Shown here: positions 54,208-62,396 of the stretch, in pieces
How the letters are laid out: every line of letters begins with the position of its first letter
Numbering within the stretch: position 1 is the first letter of the stretch
Assembly (NCBI RefSeq): GCF_042652345.1
Contig: NZ_JBHSJJ010000002.1
Coordinates: 542,419 to 606,418 of the forward strand
Reading direction: 5' to 3'
Origin: Negadavirga shengliensis
Lineage (GTDB): Bacteria; Bacteroidota; Bacteroidia; Cytophagales; Cyclobacteriaceae
DNA: 64,000 nucleotides
Notes under the pieces: model-generated
Database searches by the model: none
The model's input: only the letters and a program-made list of their open reading frames with translations
Told to the model about the DNA's origin: nothing
Position numbers and translations under genes: made by a program

Positions 54208-56403
54208 TTAAAGGTCGACTGTTACACTTTTCCCGGCATAAACGTCCCTGGGAAGATCCACAGCAATCTCACTGTATTCATTTTGTGGGTTCCATGCTCC
54301 GGCAAAGCCCGCTTCGGTATGGTTTACAGGCACATTTATCCTGAAATGCATTTTACCCAGCTTTCTGGCCGGGTCGGCTACTGTTATTTTCTTGATGGCC
54401 TTGCCATCCATTTGCAGGATTACTTGACCCGGGCCGTCCATGATTACTTTCATCCCTTCGCCTAAATCAAGTTCGGCGGATTGGTAAAACACCAACTGGT
54501 ATATGCCCAGCCCCTTGTGCTTCACCGCCTGCACGTCTTTTGTATTGGCGAGTATCTGAAGGCGGGAGGCATGATCATATGAAGCAGCCTGCTCCCGGTT
54601 TACGCCCGGCAGCACAATATAGGCATAACTTCCTTCCGATGGCCTGCTGCCATGGTCCACCCACAATTTGAAAATGTCCATGGTAACATCTTCCTTCGGC
54701 GCACTGGTCTGTTTGCTGATATCGGTCCAGTTCCCGGTCACCGGGCCATGAAACAAATGTACCTTTTGGGGTTCAGGAAATACATAAGCCATCCGGTCAC
54801 TGTACACCCATTCCACATGGTCCAATTCATGTTCACCTTTTGGAGAAGCTTTCTGCTCTTTTCCATTTCCGACGACAACATCCCCAAACACCAGGTTTTG
54901 ATTAACAGTGGTAACCACAGGCCGGTTGGTCCCAGCCTGGATACCTGCTCCCAGACAAACATATTCTTCGTCAAAGAAAAACCAGGATTTTCTGGCCTGG
55001 ACAGGGTCATGCGGGCTTTTGAAATCAAATGAAGCCACCCCATAAAGCCCGTCTGTTGCCGCTCCCACAAAATCGGTCAATCCGGGACGTTGGATCTGAT
55101 TCTCATCTGGAAGCGCTTCTTTTTGCAGGATTGTAGCCCCAGGCACTTTTTGATAATCCATCACAGGGTATATGTCGTAATATTCCTCTCCCGTCAACAG
55201 AACATGGTTAGCCCCATCACCTCTGTGGTGGTTTTTCAGGCCCTCACTGTTATAGGGTTCCTCCATGTTCCGGTTACGGGTGGAATACATCCTCACGGAA
55301 GCATAATAATGAGGCCTTTGAAAGGTGAAATGCTCAGAGTGCCAGAAAAATGTACTATGGGAAAGTGATACCTCATCCAATTCCCCTTCCCGGAACTTAA
55401 TGATCTCCTCCAGCTCCTCCTTTCTGTAATCAGTGGCTTGCATCAGCTTTTTTGGCGTATGGGCATCCATTGGATTCAGCGCCCCCTTCCTCGCCACGCT
55501 CCTGTTTTTCGCTCCCGGGTCGGGGTATTTCCCAAACACCATGGTTTTACATATCCCATCCAGGTAATAATCTACTAATTGTTTGATTTTTTCATCTGAG
55601 AAGGCATAATCCGTGCCGGCCACATATACCGCCCATTCCACAAACGCATCCGCGTACCCAAGTCCATATGACAACGTATTATTGACCCTGTCGTGCCTGT
55701 GGTGGAAACTGTAGTCATGCTGCATGCCTCTTTCCCCGGAGGAAAATTTGATCTCCCCCTCTATCACCTTAATGACTTCATCAAATTGTTGCTTATCCTC
55801 CCTGAATAACAGGTTCTTGGCCAGTATCCCCGCAATCTTGATTCTGTCCCCACTGGGCCTGGCTCCTGAAGCTTCCAAATGGGCTCTGCCGATCATGGGC
55901 TGGGCTTTCTCAACCAGCTCTTTTGGCATGTCACTTCCGGCCAAAAGCATGACTGCTACCAAGTTGGTGGGCGTGCCTATCTGGTTGTGCCACCAGTTTT
56001 CGCAGAAGTAGTCCTTTTCTACCCAGTGGGCCAAGGCCTTTTGGATCGCTTGCCTGACTTTCCGGTTGTTTCTGTATCTACCGCCTTTGGCCTGGTAAGC
56101 TTTGCTCAGCGTTACCATGTTGGCTGTATGGATCCTGTGCTCAAAACCGGTTCTGGAGACATCCTCATAGTTGATGCCCGGCCAGGTACCGTCCTCTCTC
56201 TGGGTATTTAATAAATCCTCAATTTCATTGTTGTCCACCCCAGAAGATAGGAGTTCATCCATGACTCTTTTTTTGATGACATCTATTTCGGATGCCAGCG
56301 CTATATGGCCAGTGATGGCCATTATGCATAAAAGCATAAAAATCCCAAAAAGCCTCCTAAAAGTCTCTTGGTTAATGTCAAATTTGCTTATTCGTTTGAT
56401 CAT
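54208..56403 (-). CDS. Polysaccharide lyase family 8 protein (731 aa)
   Basis: This is an exported PL8-type lyase (chondroitinase AC/hyaluronate lyase/xanthan lyase family). The signal peptide is near the N-terminus (LFGIFMLLCIMAITGHIALASE). The toroid has CENWWHNQIGTPTNLVAVMLL (residues 135-155), SFHHRHDRVNNTLSYGLGYADAF with histidines 234/235 and Tyr246, and RNRNMEEPYNSEGLKNHHRGDG. The beta-sandwich opens with LTGEEYYDIYPVMDYQKVPGAT, a PL8 hallmark. Unlike the usual GAN-x-x-D motif, the equivalent strand reads SGARPSGDRIKI, so the catalytic asparagine seems to be arginine. It would cleave a uronic-acid polymer by beta-elimination if active. It is 16 bp downstream of a second PL8 gene of similar sequence, so they are tandem duplicates. 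Confidence 0.88.
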   Translation of the reverse strand: MIKRISKFDINQETFRRLFGIFMLLCIMAITGHIALASEIDVIKKRVMDELLSSGVDNNEIEDLLNTQREDGTWPGINYEDVSRTGFEHRIHTANMVTLSKAYQAKGGRYRNNRKVRQAIQKALAHWVEKDYFCENWWHNQIGTPTNLVAVMLLAGSDMPKELVEKAQPMIGRAHLEASGARPSGDRIKIAGILAKNLLFREDKQQFDEVIKVIEGEIKFSSGERGMQHDYSFHHRHDRVNNTLSYGLGYADAFVEWAVYVAGTDYAFSDEKIKQLVDYYLDGICKTMVFGKYPDPGAKNRSVARKGALNPMDAHTPKKLMQATDYRKEELEEIIKFREGELDEVSLSHSTFFWHSEHFTFQRPHYYASVRMYSTRNRNMEEPYNSEGLKNHHRGDGANHVLLTGEEYYDIYPVMDYQKVPGATILQKEALPDENQIQRPGLTDFVGAATDGLYGVASFDFKSPHDPVQARKSWFFFDEEYVCLGAGIQAGTNRPVVTTVNQNLVFGDVVVGNGKEQKASPKGEHELDHVEWVYSDRMAYVFPEPQKVHLFHGPVTGNWTDISKQTSAPKEDVTMDIFKLWVDHGSRPSEGSYAYIVLPGVNREQAASYDHASRLQILANTKDVQAVKHKGLGIYQLVFYQSAELDLGEGMKVIMDGPGQVILQMDGKAIKKITVADPARKLGKMHFRINVPVNHTEAGFAGAWNPQNEYSEIAVDLPRDVYAGKSVTVDL

Positions 56404-56419
56404 TGGGGTTTATTGTTAG

Positions 56420-59167
56420 TTAAAATCTCCTTACACAGCGTACCGCGTAATTAGACCCTTTGTTTTGTGAATACTGTCCGCCGTAACCTTTGAAGTTTTG
56501 CCCCCATACGAAACCTATATTGTATTCCGTGGAACTCCAGTACATTTCCTGGTCAAAGCCTCCTATTTCCTTTCTAAGCTGGTAAATCATCTCCAACTCA
56601 GCTTTAGAAGGCAGGTACCAATCACCATAGCCACCGAAGGTACATTCGTTGCAGACCCTGGCGGCAAAACTGCCTGTGATATCGTCCCCGGTCTGTTGGG
56701 CAATAATCAATGCGGTGTTTGCCTGGCCTGCATAAATACCGTCTCCTCTGGCATTGGTAACCCTATCACCATGGTCCCCGTACATTTGCGGGTTTTTTGC
56801 CCTTCCATTTCTCCAGGATATGCCTTGGTTTTGGTCTGAGGTCGCCGCTACCAACCCGTGTTTTCCGGTATCATCCACCCATATCACCTTGCCCCCTCCG
56901 AATGATTCTCCAATATAATGTCTGCCGTCTTCATTTGGCTGATCAGACTTTTTAGCCTTTGCCAACCGAAGGCCCTCCTCCACGTCAGGCGCACCGGGTT
57001 TGAAATCACCGTTTTGCAGCGTGATGCTTTTCCCTGCGTCTTGTCCCACAGGCAGCCGTATCAGTACCTTGCTGGTGCTCCCATTTTGACTGGCTTTCCA
57101 ACCTTGACCCTGCCCCCTGAAATCTCCGCTCAGCTCCAATTCAAAAACCTCCAGTTTTCTGGTTGGGTCGGCTACCGTGATTTTTTTCACGACAGGCCCG
57201 GATGTCTCCAGTATAACCAGACCAGGCGACCGGGAAGTTAAAGCCAGGTTTTCGGAAATCGAAACCGTTTCAGGTTCATAAAACACTACTTGGGTAATGT
57301 TCAGCTTTTGCTGTTGTACTGCCTGGATTTTTGTCGTGTTGGAAAGTATACTTATGGATTGGGACGGTTTATATTGATCCACCTCTGAACGCCCGATCCC
57401 CGGCACCACTACATATTCATAGGATTCCATTTTGGGCCTGACGCCGTGGTCAAGCCACAAGGAAAATATATCTTTCGTCAGCGGTGGCTTGTTCTGTACC
57501 CGTTGGGTATTGACAATGTCTTGCCAGGAACCTGTAAAAGAATCACCCGAAAGGGATACCTGAGAAGGATTTGGAAAAAAATAAGCTACACTGTCATGAA
57601 AGACCCAGTCAACGTCTTTGATCTGATGTTCTCCCTTTTTCAGCTTTTTTTCTTTCCCCCCTGATTTCACAATAATATCCGTGTTCAGCAAAGTTTGGTT
57701 GATGGTAGTAAAAACGGGATAATCTGCATCGGATTGAATTCCTGTACCCAGGCAAACGTATTCATCATCGAAGAAAAACCAGGATTTTCGGGCCACCAGC
57801 GGGTCATGGGGACTGATAAAATCAAAAACCGCGGCACCATACAAACCATCTGACACCGCCCCCACAAAATCTGTTTTTCCTTTCTTTACAATCTGGTTCC
57901 AATGGGGAATTTCAGGTTTTTGGACCACAGTAGTCCCCGGTATTTTTTGCCAATCCCAGGCGGGGAAAATGTTGTAATATTCTCTTCCGGTCCTGGATAT
58001 AAAATTGGACCCGTCAGCATAATGGTGATGCTTAAGAGACTCCTCATTATGCGGATATTCCATGTTGTGGTTTCTGTCCGAAAACATGCGGACGGAAGCA
58101 AAATAACCGGGCCGCTGATGACTGAAGTATTCCGAATGCCAAAAAAACCGATTCGCCCTTAAATCCGGTTTTGATTTGCCATCCCTTATGTCGGCGATTT
58201 TTTCCAGCTCACCACGGCGATAGTCAGACACTTTCAGCAGCGCCCTTGGCAATTCAGGTCCTATCGGATTAAGCGAACCTTCCCTGGCCATCCCCCGGTT
58301 AATTACACCAGGATCTTTGTACCAGCCATGGACCATGGATTTGCAGATACCATCCAGGTAATAATCAATCAATAATTTCAGCGCTCCTTCCGGAATGCTA
58401 TAATCTGTCCCATCCAGTCTATATGCCCAATTGGCAAAAGTAGCGGCATATCCGGTCCCATAGGCCAAAATAGAAGTAACCCGGTCTGTTCTGTGATGGA
58501 AACCCAAATCAGGTTTGATCCCCAACCCTGAAGTCACTTTCACCTCAGCGACCATGGCATCCACGGCCTTCCTCAAAGTTTCTTCATCCTCTTCGAATAA
58601 GGCCAACTCTGCCACGATGCCCGCGATTTTGATAAGGTCTCCTCCCGGCCTCGCTCCCCACGCCTGTAGATTTCCCCTTCTGGCGAATCCGGAAAGGGCT
58701 TTAATTTGCTCTTGGGTGAGTTCATCTCCCACCAACAAAAGGACCGCACTCCAATCCAGGGGATTGGAAATTTCATTGGTATGCCAGTTACTCGCTATAA
58801 AATCGTGATCAGCCCAGTAATCAATCGCCAGTGACAAGGTTCTTTTCACATCGATGCTCCCACGAAAAGGAGAATCGGCCTTTTTGTAAGCCAAACTGAG
58901 GTTCCTGATATGGGTGACATGGGCTTTCTGCTGGAATCCCGTGCGTGAAACATCCTCATAATCAATGCCTGGCCATGAGCCATCTCCATGAATGGTGTTG
59001 ATCAATACGTTGATCTCATCTGAATCAATGCCTTGCTCCATAAGCTCTTCCAACACCCGTTTTCGGATGGTATCCAGGCCGGGATTGGCTGCGGCCCCTT
59101 CGAATAGAGGAGCTGCAGCCCACATGACAACCAGGCAAAACCTAACCAAGGCTTTCATTGATGGCAT
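56420..59167 (-). CDS. Polysaccharide lyase family 8 protein fused to a DUF1566/Lcl-type C-terminal domain (915 aa)
   Basis: This is an exported PL8-type lyase with an extra module. Signal peptide MKALVRFCLVVMWAAAPLFEGAAA. PL8 toroid: SNWHTNEISNPLDWSAVLLL, GFHHRTDRVTSILAYGTGYAATF, RNHNMEYPHNEESLKHHHYADGS; beta-sandwich start: REYYNIFPAWDWQKIPGTT. The usual GAN motif reads WGARPGGDLIKIAG. The last about 160 residues form a DUF1566 (Lcl C-terminal-like) domain: GKVIWVDDTGKHGLVAATSD, GDWYLPSKAELEMIYQLR, MYWSSTEY and NYAVRCVRRF. In Legionella, a domain of this type binds sulfated glycosaminoglycans, so here it may hold the polymer (inference). PL8 enzymes normally end near residue 750, so the domain is a fusion. 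It starts 1 bp after the stop of the heparinase gene at 59169 and is coupled to it. Confidence 0.88.
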   Translation of the reverse strand: MPSMKALVRFCLVVMWAAAPLFEGAAANPGLDTIRKRVLEELMEQGIDSDEINVLINTIHGDGSWPGIDYEDVSRTGFQQKAHVTHIRNLSLAYKKADSPFRGSIDVKRTLSLAIDYWADHDFIASNWHTNEISNPLDWSAVLLLVGDELTQEQIKALSGFARRGNLQAWGARPGGDLIKIAGIVAELALFEEDEETLRKAVDAMVAEVKVTSGLGIKPDLGFHHRTDRVTSILAYGTGYAATFANWAYRLDGTDYSIPEGALKLLIDYYLDGICKSMVHGWYKDPGVINRGMAREGSLNPIGPELPRALLKVSDYRRGELEKIADIRDGKSKPDLRANRFFWHSEYFSHQRPGYFASVRMFSDRNHNMEYPHNEESLKHHHYADGSNFISRTGREYYNIFPAWDWQKIPGTTVVQKPEIPHWNQIVKKGKTDFVGAVSDGLYGAAVFDFISPHDPLVARKSWFFFDDEYVCLGTGIQSDADYPVFTTINQTLLNTDIIVKSGGKEKKLKKGEHQIKDVDWVFHDSVAYFFPNPSQVSLSGDSFTGSWQDIVNTQRVQNKPPLTKDIFSLWLDHGVRPKMESYEYVVVPGIGRSEVDQYKPSQSISILSNTTKIQAVQQQKLNITQVVFYEPETVSISENLALTSRSPGLVILETSGPVVKKITVADPTRKLEVFELELSGDFRGQGQGWKASQNGSTSKVLIRLPVGQDAGKSITLQNGDFKPGAPDVEEGLRLAKAKKSDQPNEDGRHYIGESFGGGKVIWVDDTGKHGLVAATSDQNQGISWRNGRAKNPQMYGDHGDRVTNARGDGIYAGQANTALIIAQQTGDDITGSFAARVCNECTFGGYGDWYLPSKAELEMIYQLRKEIGGFDQEMYWSSTEYNIGFVWGQNFKGYGGQYSQNKGSNYAVRCVRRF

Positions 59168-59168
59168 A

Positions 59169-61055
59169 TCAATTCCCCGATAATTTCACTTTTATCGTAT
59201 CTTTTCCATTTTTAATGGTCCAGGCAGGCACGCGTATTTCAAGTCTTTTCAGCCCCTCGATCTGACGGTCCAATTCCATCGGAGCCGGATCAAGAGAAAT
59301 CACCGATACCGTTAAGTTGGGGTGGGAAAGGTTTTCCAGTTTGACTTGCTTGCCGTCCTGACGGAGAATGGCACCGCCATTTACAATTTCCACGTCGGCT
59401 TGGGTCATGAGTTGCCAGGTAATGCTTTTGGTGTTTTCATTGATCTCCAGTTGGTCTTCTATCTGGATGGAATTGTCGTCTGGCTTGAAGAAAGTCCTGT
59501 GGGCGAGCTTGATATTTTCACCGAATACAGGTGTCAGATCAAATGTGGCTTTGGGCTGGTTTCCTTCCCGGAAATCCAGCAATGCGGCAAAGCCATCATT
59601 GACATGAAGTCCTTCATTTACTGTCAATGTACTGTGACCATAATTGTTTTTGGTCAGTAAGGTCCATCTCTCACATTCCTGGCAGTTTCCCCATAAGTTG
59701 AATCCGGTTATTTCCAGTTCATTATAGGGCTGGTTCCCCGGATCAATCGCCCAGCGAACCCCGTTCAGTTCCCAGATAAAGGAGCCCGCATCCATATTGC
59801 CGTGGCTAATGGTGGCCCTTCCCCCCTTGCCGCCGAAATAATACTGGTCAGGTCCGGGCTTTTCTCCTTTCATGATGACGATGGGGTTGGAACCATCTCC
59901 TTTCCAAGCCAAAGGCAGCTGCTGTTCGTTGCTGCTTTTAAACTGAGAAAGCCAGACAAGACCTGCTCCGGCGACTCTATGGAGTTTTCCCATGTTTTTC
60001 CCGGGTTGCATGAATTTCTCTTTTTCCAGGTACAAAGGATTGCCTGTCTGATTGGCAAACCACGCCAGAATAATATCACCTGAAGTTCCATGCATGTCAC
60101 CGCAGTCGGCAAAATTGTAATACCAGCCGGAGGGGGCAATGCTCAACACCCGGAAATCAGCACTTTCTTTAAAAGCAGGGTATTCGGCTATCCCAAAATC
60201 AGTCCCAAACGCAGACTCCAGCATGGCGGAGGTCAATACAGAAAAGGCCGTGCCATATCCCCAGTAAGTCGACCCCTCGGGATACACACCATCCGGGCCA
60301 TACTCGGCCATCGCATGCGGGAGACCATCCAATGACCTGCTGATGGTTTTTGAAGCCAATTCGGGATCTTCATCGGCGATCATGATGGCTGCGGCGATCA
60401 TGCCCCCGTTACAGACCTGGTTCCAGTTGTTGGTCCCGTTTATCCAACTGCGGTTGCCTTCAAAACTTGGCTTGATGCCTTTTTCTATGAGGGCTTCCTT
60501 TGCAAGAGCAACCGTGGATTTGGGCAAATCCCCGCCCACCCAATCAATGGCAAGTGCCACAGCGGTCGACATTTCCGCCACATCCAAAAAGTGGGAAGGG
60601 TTCCAATCAGAAAAACGGCATACGGCGTTCAATTCCTCGTCGATTTTTTGAAGCAATTTGGGGTCTTTTTCCATGCGATAGGTCATCCCGAGAACATTGA
60701 TCCTATACAGCATTTCTCTGGAAGTCCCCAAAAGCCTTCTTCCAACCATGTTTCGGGTAAGCACCGGTTCATCCAATACTTCATAGGCATTGGCTTTAAC
60801 TGCCTCAAAAAAGTTGCCTACCATGGGATCGTTTTTTATCTGCCGTTTGAGATTTCTTTCCAAGGCAGGCGTCAAAACCAGTTTCGGGCTGGACTTTCGC
60901 AGATTTCGTTTTATATAGTTTACGGAAATAGGATTGTCCAGTTTAGGAGGGTCATCGTTTTCTGTGCTTTCGGCTCTCCCTGTAAAAGGAGCCATACTCA
61001 ACAAAAAGACAGTCAGCAGTAAAGCGGTGATTTTGGGTTTATAATTGTGTTTCAT
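59169..61055 (-). CDS. Heparinase II/III-family lyase, diverged zinc motif (628 aa)
   Basis: This is an exported lyase-type protein, paralogue of the one at 52317. Signal peptide MKHNYKPKITALLLTVFLLSMAPFTGRA. Toroid: RFSDWNPSHFLDVAEMSTAVALAIDW, GTNNWNQVCNGGMIAAAIM and PDGVYPEGSTYWGYGTAFSVL. In the beta-sandwich the metal motif reads ISHGNMDAGSFIWELNGVRWAIDPG near residue 415. The second histidine of the paralogue's HGHMD is asparagine here, so one zinc ligand is lost. A pair NCQECERW is a new CxxC-like element (seen in this copy only). The active-site tyrosine and asparagine remain. It may have another metal mode or a changed substrate. It is 61 bp downstream of the alginate-lyase-family gene and overlaps closely with the PL8 gene that follows. 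Confidence 0.87.
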   Translation of the reverse strand: MKHNYKPKITALLLTVFLLSMAPFTGRAESTENDDPPKLDNPISVNYIKRNLRKSSPKLVLTPALERNLKRQIKNDPMVGNFFEAVKANAYEVLDEPVLTRNMVGRRLLGTSREMLYRINVLGMTYRMEKDPKLLQKIDEELNAVCRFSDWNPSHFLDVAEMSTAVALAIDWVGGDLPKSTVALAKEALIEKGIKPSFEGNRSWINGTNNWNQVCNGGMIAAAIMIADEDPELASKTISRSLDGLPHAMAEYGPDGVYPEGSTYWGYGTAFSVLTSAMLESAFGTDFGIAEYPAFKESADFRVLSIAPSGWYYNFADCGDMHGTSGDIILAWFANQTGNPLYLEKEKFMQPGKNMGKLHRVAGAGLVWLSQFKSSNEQQLPLAWKGDGSNPIVIMKGEKPGPDQYYFGGKGGRATISHGNMDAGSFIWELNGVRWAIDPGNQPYNELEITGFNLWGNCQECERWTLLTKNNYGHSTLTVNEGLHVNDGFAALLDFREGNQPKATFDLTPVFGENIKLAHRTFFKPDDNSIQIEDQLEINENTKSITWQLMTQADVEIVNGGAILRQDGKQVKLENLSHPNLTVSVISLDPAPMELDRQIEGLKRLEIRVPAWTIKNGKDTIKVKLSGN

Positions 61056-61115
61056 AATATGGGTATTTTAATAATCAGTCAATTAATTTTTAACCATTTT
61101 CTTCATTTAACCTGC

Positions 61116-62198
61116 TCAATAGGTCAGTATGGGTTTCATCAATGTAGGGAATGTCCATGCAAAATGATGGGTCGTATAGGTAATAGGCCTGGCTGTGCCT
61201 ACATATTCCCCATAGCGCTTGTCATCATAGATCGCTTCCATGGCTTCCATCAGGTTTCCCGGCCAGGAATCCGGAGCGCCGGGTCTTTGCTTCTCATGCC
61301 ACGGCCAAGCCTCCGGTTCTTTTACATAGTGCAGAAGATAGTCCAACGCCAGTTTTATTGACCGGGAGTTTTCTTCCCACAGAAGCAGATCGGTACCTTC
61401 CGTTTGTAGTATGGCCCAGCACGCGGCTGTTATGGGCGCGAGAGAAAAATAAGTATACCACAGCCCCCTGTCCTGCCGGCGCACTTCCTCCGGCATATGC
61501 CCGTCTCCCGCAATCTTATCGAAAAGGTCACTTTTGATCAATCGGATATTTTCCTGCATTTCGTCAGGATCATCCAGAAAGACAGCACTCAACACCGAAC
61601 CGTATCTTCCCCAGTCTGCCCAGTTGTTTTTGCGGTTCCGTATTTCGTTGCAGGCTTGACGATAGACATTCTCCACCCATTCTTGGAATTGTCTCTTGTC
61701 CGTGCTCTTCCATATCTCTTCATCTTTCAGTAATTCCGCCGCTATAAGTAAGCCGGGACCTGAATAAGACATGACCAAAGGGCCGTCCGCATCACTGTAG
61801 CTTTTGTTGGTTGTTGCCCAGGATTTAAGAAAAAAGATGGCCTTTTGTCCATATTTTAAGTCGCCGTTGAGTTTGAATGCCAGGGCACAGGCATAAGCGT
61901 TAAACGAGTCCGTCTGCAGACTTCGGGAATTGTTTCTATGTCCTTCGGCATCCCGGTAAAAGCCGGGTACACTGAAGTCTTCCAATGCGTGATGACCCTG
62001 ATTCAAAGCATCGTCAGCGTACCCGATGAGTTCCAAATAAGCATCGTAATAAGGTTGTTGTTTTTTTGCTATCTGGTTTTTCACGAAATCAATTTGGGCT
62101 TGGGGATGCATGCCGCCACCCAAAGCAAAAGAAACGGGAAGCCCAAAATAAGCAACTAATACCAACGAATTTATTATTAGGTAAATACTTGTATTCAT
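61116..62198 (-). CDS. Alginate-lyase-superfamily protein (PF05426 type)
   Basis: This exported protein of about 360 residues has the all-alpha fold of alginate-lyase-domain enzymes (PL5/PL38-like). The ATG at 62198 gives signal peptide MNTSIYLIINSLVLVAYFGLPVSFA; an ATG at 62228 is also possible. Landmarks: FYRDAEGHRNNSRSLQTDSFNAYACALAFKL, WATTNKSYSDADGPLVMSYSGPGLLIAAELL, RNRKNNWADWGRYGSVLSAV, HMPEEVRRQDRGLWYTYFSLAPITAACWAI, the last two holding the expected catalytic asparagine and arginine/tyrosine groups. Family members cleave alginate or glucuronan by beta-elimination; which one cannot be told. It is the first lyase downstream of susD, with a terminator-like hairpin between (62313-62366), and probably has its own promoter. 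Confidence 0.82.
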   Translation of the reverse strand: MNTSIYLIINSLVLVAYFGLPVSFALGGGMHPQAQIDFVKNQIAKKQQPYYDAYLELIGYADDALNQGHHALEDFSVPGFYRDAEGHRNNSRSLQTDSFNAYACALAFKLNGDLKYGQKAIFFLKSWATTNKSYSDADGPLVMSYSGPGLLIAAELLKDEEIWKSTDKRQFQEWVENVYRQACNEIRNRKNNWADWGRYGSVLSAVFLDDPDEMQENIRLIKSDLFDKIAGDGHMPEEVRRQDRGLWYTYFSLAPITAACWAILQTEGTDLLLWEENSRSIKLALDYLLHYVKEPEAWPWHEKQRPGAPDSWPGNLMEAMEAIYDDKRYGEYVGTARPITYTTHHFAWTFPTLMKPILTY

Positions 62199-62312
62199 AG
62201 GTGATAATTTTGCAGATTTTGAATACATTTAAATAATTATTCCTTCTTAGGAAATATATGAATTATTATCTTTTTTACCTCTTGATTCTCATCCATTCAT
62301 GTAATTTTCCAT

Positions 62313-62366
62313 AAAAAAACCTGCTGGTGAGAAACCGGTATCATTTCCGGTTTCAATACCAACAGG
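62313..62366 (-). terminator. Terminator/attenuator after susD, before the lyase genes
   Basis: On the minus strand, just after the susD stop (62397), an imperfect long hairpin (outer arms CCTG 62320-62323 and CAGG 62363-62366; inner arms GAAACCGG 62331-62338 and CCGGTTTC 62347-62354) is followed by a T-run, seen as seven A residues at 62313-62319 on the plus strand. It would terminate or attenuate readthrough into the downstream lyase genes, so these may be less or separately expressed. Confidence 0.75.
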
Positions 62367-62396
62367 CTTTTATGTTTTCAAATCAATAATTCTTAC

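Noticed and set aside
61116..62198. Naming the alginate-lyase-superfamily protein as a true alginate lyase
   Set aside because: The fold is shared by enzymes on alginate and glucuronan; the sequence alone does not decide, so only the superfamily was called.
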